From: Candidatus Acidiflorens stordalenmirensis
Lineage (GTDB): Bacteria; Acidobacteriota; Terriglobia; Terriglobales; Acidobacteriaceae
Reading direction: 5' to 3'
NCBI GenBank assembly: GCA_003139995.1
Contig: PLIC01000124.1
Location: 1 to 35,335, forward strand
Length of the DNA stretch: 35,335 bases
Made by a program: the position numbers and the translations under genes. The notes under the pieces are model-generated. The model was not told where the DNA came from and did not search any database. It saw nothing but the letters and a program-made list of their open reading frames with translations. Below are positions 32,014 to 35,335 of this stretch, piece by piece. Positions within the stretch are counted from its first letter, which is position 1, and every line of letters starts with the position of its first letter.

Positions 32014-33546
32014 ATGTCATTCCCACGCGCCAGCGGAATTCTGCTTCACCCCACCTCGTTGCCTTCGCACGGCGGGATCGGCGACTTTGGCCCGTCGGCG
32101 TATGCGTTCGCGGATTTTCTCGCCTCCGCGCGGCAGGGTCTGTGGCAAGTGTTGCCACTGGGCCCGCTCGGTTACGGGGACTCGCCCTATTCCTCCACTT
32201 CGGCCTTTGCCGGAAATCCGCTGCTGATCAGCTTGGAGCGGCTCGCCGATCGGGGTTGGATTGACCGCGCTCAGGTCGACGCTCTGGACAGCGGGGTCGA
32301 GCCCGTGGATTACCCATTGCTGTTCCACGAAAAGCTGCCCCTGCTGTTTGAAGCGGCGCGTAACTTCATGCGCTCCGCTGCACCGAAGGAGCGCTCCCGT
32401 TACGAGAGCTTCTGCCGGCAAAACCAATGGTGGCTCGATGACTTCGTTCTCTTCGATGGATTGCGCGCGCGTTTCTGGCTGGAAAGCTGGAACCGCTGGC
32501 CCCGCAAACTGGCTCATCGCGATCCGGTGGCGATCGAGAAAGCGTGCGCGGAAATGCTCGACGAGCTGAATGTCCGCCGCGCGCTACAGTTCTTTTTCTA
32601 CGAACAGTGGCAAGCGCTGCGAACCTATTGCGCGCAACGTTCCATTCGCGTCGTGGGCGACATGGCGATCTTCGTAAATTTCGACAGCGCCGATGTTTGG
32701 ACCCATCCCGATCTGTTTCGCCTGACCCCCGAACTCGATCCCGAAGTCATCGCCGGCGTACCCCCGGATTCTTTCAGCAAAGACGGTCAGCGCTGGGGCA
32801 ACCCTCTTTATCGTTGGGACGTGATGAAGGAGCAGGGATACGCGTGGTGGATCGACCGGATGCGCTGGCTCACGCACAATTTCGACTACATCCGCCTCGA
32901 TCATTTCCGCGGGTTTTCGCAGTTCTGGGAGATTCCGGCGAGCGAACCAACCGCGATTCATGGCCGCTGGGTCGACGGTCCCAAAGACGATTTATTCGTG
33001 AAACTGCGCGAGGCTCTGGGCGGGCTCCCATTTTTCGCTGAGGATCTTGGATACATCACGCCCGACGTGCATGCCCTCCGCGAACGCCTGAAGATTCCCG
33101 GCATGGCCGTGCTGCAATTCGGTTTTGGCAATGTTGGCGCGCACACTCATCTGCCGCACACTTTCACCGCCGAGAAGGTCGTATACACCGGGACGCACGA
33201 CAACGACACGTTGGCCGGTTGGTGGAAATCGGGCGCAACCGCGCACGAACGCCAGCAAGTGGAAGCGTACCTGGGCCGATGTGAGGACGGTATCAACTGG
33301 GAGATGATTCGCGCCGCCTCCGATTCTGTCGCCAGCCTTTGCGTGGTGCCGCTGCAGGATGTGCTGGGGCTGGGAAGCGATGCGCGCATGAATGTGCCCA
33401 GCAGCGAAAGTGGGAACTGGCGATGGCGTTTTGGCGCCGAGTTACTGCGCCCGGAGTTGGCAAAAAAACTTGCTGCGCTCGCCGAAGTCTCCGACCGGCT
33501 TCCGCAGCCGTTGCCGGCGGCCGCTATTGAAGAGTGGGCGGCCTGA
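32014..33546 (+). CDS. malQ: 4-alpha-glucanotransferase (amylomaltase)
   Basis: 510 residues, close to Thermus-type amylomaltases. It moves alpha-1,4-glucan segments between chains in maltodextrin and glycogen metabolism, in the cytoplasm. The N-terminus RASGILLHPTSLPSHGGIGD is the family start. GH77 catalytic sites are in place: nucleophile Asp296 in YIRLDHFRGF, acid/base Glu343 in FFAEDLGYITP, and Asp396 in YTGTHDNDT. No ribosome site precedes the ATG at 32014, where the repeat block ends, but the family N-terminus fixes the start. No other glycogen genes are in view. Confidence 0.95.
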   Translation: MSFPRASGILLHPTSLPSHGGIGDFGPSAYAFADFLASARQGLWQVLPLGPLGYGDSPYSSTSAFAGNPLLISLERLADRGWIDRAQVDALDSGVEPVDYPLLFHEKLPLLFEAARNFMRSAAPKERSRYESFCRQNQWWLDDFVLFDGLRARFWLESWNRWPRKLAHRDPVAIEKACAEMLDELNVRRALQFFFYEQWQALRTYCAQRSIRVVGDMAIFVNFDSADVWTHPDLFRLTPELDPEVIAGVPPDSFSKDGQRWGNPLYRWDVMKEQGYAWWIDRMRWLTHNFDYIRLDHFRGFSQFWEIPASEPTAIHGRWVDGPKDDLFVKLREALGGLPFFAEDLGYITPDVHALRERLKIPGMAVLQFGFGNVGAHTHLPHTFTAEKVVYTGTHDNDTLAGWWKSGATAHERQQVEAYLGRCEDGINWEMIRAASDSVASLCVVPLQDVLGLGSDARMNVPSSESGNWRWRFGAELLRPELAKKLAALAEVSDRLPQPLPAAAIEEWAA

Positions 33547-33601
33547 GTAGTGTATTCTCGCTTCCGAAGCAAACTGATCAAACTTTCTGGAGTACGATTT
33601 C

Positions 33602-33699
33602 GTGACCGGGCCCATCATTCGCGCCCAGGTTGTCGAAAAGTTCTACCTGCATCCGGGTGGGAATCGCATTGAAGTTATTGCGCCCGTCGATCTGGATGT
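33602..33699 (+). pseudogene. ABC transporter ATPase (SsuB/TauB-like), N-terminal remnant
   Basis: GTG at 33602 opens VTGPIIRAQVVEKFYLHPGG, then NRIEVIAPVDLDV, the usual N-terminal strand region of nitrate/sulfonate/taurine-type ABC ATPases. It breaks just before Walker A. The next bases do not continue the protein; instead the middle of the same ATPase is found on the opposite strand at 33706-34011. Confidence 0.7.
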
Positions 33700-33705
33700 A
33701 AGGCT

Positions 33706-34011
33706 CATCCATGAACAGGACTTCGGGCTCCACCACTAGGGCGCGCGACGCTCTCGAAGCCATCCAGGCCGACGGTATCGAGAATGCCCAGTGCGCGTTT
33801 GTGACGCTCCATGGCGGGTACGCCGCGAGCTTCGAGCGGAGCTTCGACGTTGTCGAGTACGGTCAGCCACTGGAACAAAGCGAGACTCTGGAAGACGATG
33901 GCCACGCCGGCGTTCTGCGACGTGATAGGACGCCCATGCCACAGGACCTCGCCTGACGAAGGCTGGCTAAGTCCGGTCAGAATCCGCAGCAGCGTGGACT
34001 TGCCGACTTGA
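33706..34011 (-). pseudogene. ABC transporter ATPase, inverted middle fragment
   Basis: Read on the minus strand from ~34011: the end of Walker A (VGKSTLLRILTGLSQPSSGE), then WHGRPITSQNAGVAIVFQSL, ALFQWLTVLDNVEAPLEARG and LGILDTVGLDGFES. An internal deletion then removes the LSGGQ signature and shifts the frame, and it resumes ALVVEPEVLFMDE (Walker B). This fragment would fit between the plus-strand remnant at 33602-33699 and the missing C-terminus, but it is reversed. Not functional. Confidence 0.75.
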
Positions 34012-34439
34012 AAGAAACCGCCAGCGTTTTCGGCATCGGCGGCTGGGAGCGTTGGCGCAAGCTGATTCTGCCCGAATCTTTCCTTTTCTCGTTACCGGTA
34101 TGATCACGGCCTCCGGCGGCACCTGGAACGCCAGCATCGTCGCCGAATATATATGTCCATTTCAAAGGCCACACCTATTCGACCGTGGGCGTCGGCGCCA
34201 TGATTTCAGCGGCCACCGATGCCAAGAATTTCGATCTCCTGCTCGCCAGCACGATCGCCTTAGCCGCCGTGGTAGTCACCACCAACCGCCTTGTCTGGCG
34301 GCGTCTCTATCGTCTCGCCGAGACGCGCTTCAAACTCGAAGACAGACAGCCCACGGGCTGCTGGAAGATCCACCGAGGATTTGCCCCGGTACGCCCAATT
34401 GGTCCAAGACCTCCTTTGCTAAATCCGCCCGCCTGTTGA
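34012..34439 (+). pseudogene. ABC transporter permease (SsuC/TauC-like), C-terminal remnant
   Basis: Begins abruptly as SVFGIGGWERWRKLILP, shifts frame by one lost base, and continues FPFLVTGMITASGGTWNASI, VAEY. It shifts again near 34150 and ends HFKGHTYSTVGVGAMISAAT, LLLASTIALAAVVVTTNRLV, RLYRLAETRFKLED. This is the last third of an anion/sulfonate-type permease with its EAA-like loop. Two frameshifts and a missing start make it a relic. It abuts the inverted ATPase fragment directly. Confidence 0.75.
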
Positions 34440-34516
34440 ACAATGAATAGTTGCCTCTGGTTGCGGCGGCCGTTTCCGATTCCGCTGCCGCGCCAGCGAA
34501 AACGCAAGGAGCCTTC

Positions 34517-34705
34517 ATGCCCGCAACTGGAGAACTTATCCGCCTGATGAATTACATCGACGACATCGCCACCACCCTGCGCCGCATCAGTGCCAGCATC
34601 CCGGCGATGACCAGCGAGGAGTGCGCCCGCCTGGCCGAATACGTCCGCAAGTCCGAACCCAGCTATGAGAGCGTGCTTGAGCACCTCGAAAAGGCGGGCA
34701 AATAG
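34517..34705 (+). CDS. Small hypothetical protein, 62 residues
   Basis: The ATG at 34517 is preceded by AAGGAG at ideal spacing, which decides the start over 34451. The protein (MPATGELIRLMNYIDDIATT, then LRRISASIPAMTSEECARLA, EYVRKSEPSYESV, LEHLEKAGK) is charged and helical, soluble, and of no family I recognise. Its TAG overlaps the GTG of the 3-hydroxyacyl-CoA dehydrogenase by one base, so the two are translationally coupled and may share a job in acyl-CoA metabolism. Confidence 0.65.
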   Translation: MPATGELIRLMNYIDDIATTLRRISASIPAMTSEECARLAEYVRKSEPSYESVLEHLEKAGK

Positions 34706-35295
34706 TGGCTGAAGTCCGCACGGTTGCCGTAATCGGCGCCGGCATCATGGGCCGGGGAATTGCGCATGCTGCCGCTCTCGGCGGCTATCGCACCATTCTC
34801 GAAGACCTTCTTCCGAATGCCCTGCGCAAGGCCGAGACGGAAATCCGCGCCAATCTCGACCAAGCCGTCGAACTCGGCAAGGTCAGTGCCAGCGATGCCG
34901 ACGGAGCATTTTCCCGGCTGGAGTATGCAGGTTCGATCGATCAAGCCGCGCGCGAGGCCGATCTCGTCATCGAGGCCGTTCCCGAGGAAATGGAATCGAA
35001 GATCGAAATCTTCACGATCCTCGACAAGATCTGCCGTCCCATTACCATTCTCGCCTCGAACACTTCGTCGCTCAGCGTCACCGAGATTGCCAGCGTCACC
35101 TATCGCGCCAAAAGGTGCGTCGGCATGCACTTTTTCAATCCCGTGCACAAGATGAAGCTGCTCGAAATCGTGCGCGCGCTCGAAACCGATGACGACACGC
35201 TGGCAGCCGTCGTCGAAGTCGGCAAGCGCATGCGCAAGGAAGTGGTGGTGATCAAAGAAGCGCCGGATTCTATCGCCAGCCGCATTCAATGTTGA
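34705..35295 (+). pseudogene. 3-hydroxyacyl-CoA dehydrogenase (HbdA/PaaH-like), truncated
   Basis: The GTG start at 34705 overlaps the previous stop. The NAD-binding domain is complete: VAVIGAGIMGRGIAHAAALG (~6-25), ADLVIEAVPEEMESK, and the catalytic His in VGMHFFNPVHKMKLLEIV. This enzyme oxidises 3-hydroxyacyl-CoA, e.g. 3-hydroxybutyryl-CoA. Family proteins run ~280 residues and continue after EAPGFITSRIN with a helical dimerisation domain; here it reads EAPDSIASRIQC and stops at 196. The last ~50 bases (35284 on) match no frame of the expected domain. PDS for the usual PGF can be explained by one lost and one gained base. It is either a broken gene or an assembly artefact near the sequence end. 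Confidence 0.7.
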
Positions 35296-35335
35296 ACAAC
35301 CGATTGCCGTCCGGAGTCTTTTCCAATCGAAGGAT

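Noticed and set aside
33711-33956. Plus-strand frame of 81 residues in the ABC relic
   Set aside because: It is antisense to recognisable ATPase segments (AIVFQSLALFQWLTVLDNVE) and has no features of its own.

Overview
The window looks like a chromosomal piece of a high-GC Acidobacteriota genome (Terriglobia/Koribacter-like). This is inferred from gene content and style: a sigma/anti-sigma/zinc-finger membrane protein/DUF4097 operon, several secreted CRTAC1-type (FG-GAP plus ASPIC/UnbV) proteins, a pentaheme cytochrome with TPRs, and many short dispersed hairpin repeats between and even inside genes. No rRNA, tRNA, CRISPR array, transposase or integrase was seen.

Layout. 1-1124: end of an unidentified gene, then a one-polypeptide ExbB-ExbD-like fusion on the minus strand with a palindromic operator-like region behind it. 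1445-5445 (minus): a four-gene, start/stop-overlapping operon of ECF sigma factor, zinc-finger anti-sigma factor, B-box-like zinc/membrane protein and DUF4097 membrane protein. 5740-6543 (minus): TonB-C/Sel1 secreted protein. 6590-7214: gene-free, with two ~125-bp direct repeats. 7215-9323: a lone SIR2-like NADase-type protein with a C-terminal SEC-C motif, a plausible defence gene. 9324-9905: gene-free and repeat-rich. 9906-12929: housekeeping metabolism (GlpX class II fructose-bisphosphatase, AhpD-like protein, glutaryl-CoA-dehydrogenase-like enzyme).

13122-24266 (plus) is the most distinctive block, 11 kb of exported proteins: a membrane-anchored pentaheme cytochrome c with TPRs, a CRTAC1 protein translationally coupled to it, a CAP/SCP-domain protein, a 1171-residue TPR/FG-GAP/ASPIC protein with a ~480-residue C-terminal region I cannot assign, and a third CRTAC1 protein. 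The biochemical role of this set is unknown to me. It may be an envelope or extracellular electron-transfer or polymer-binding system.

24254-29570: a ChbG/YdjC-type deacetylase, an APC permease whose leader carries a clear promoter and an intrinsic terminator just before the ribosome binding site, and a GH2 enzyme with the NGSD and FNTET signatures of exo-beta-D-glucosaminidases. Together these suggest use of amino-sugar oligomers. 29917-33546: a PpiD/SurA-type periplasmic folding factor and 4-alpha-glucanotransferase (MalQ). 33602-34439: a scrambled relic of an SsuB/TauB-like ABC transporter, with the ATPase start on the plus strand, its middle inverted, and a frameshifted permease tail. 34517-35295: a small hypothetical protein coupled to a 3-hydroxyacyl-CoA dehydrogenase that breaks off before its C-terminal domain.
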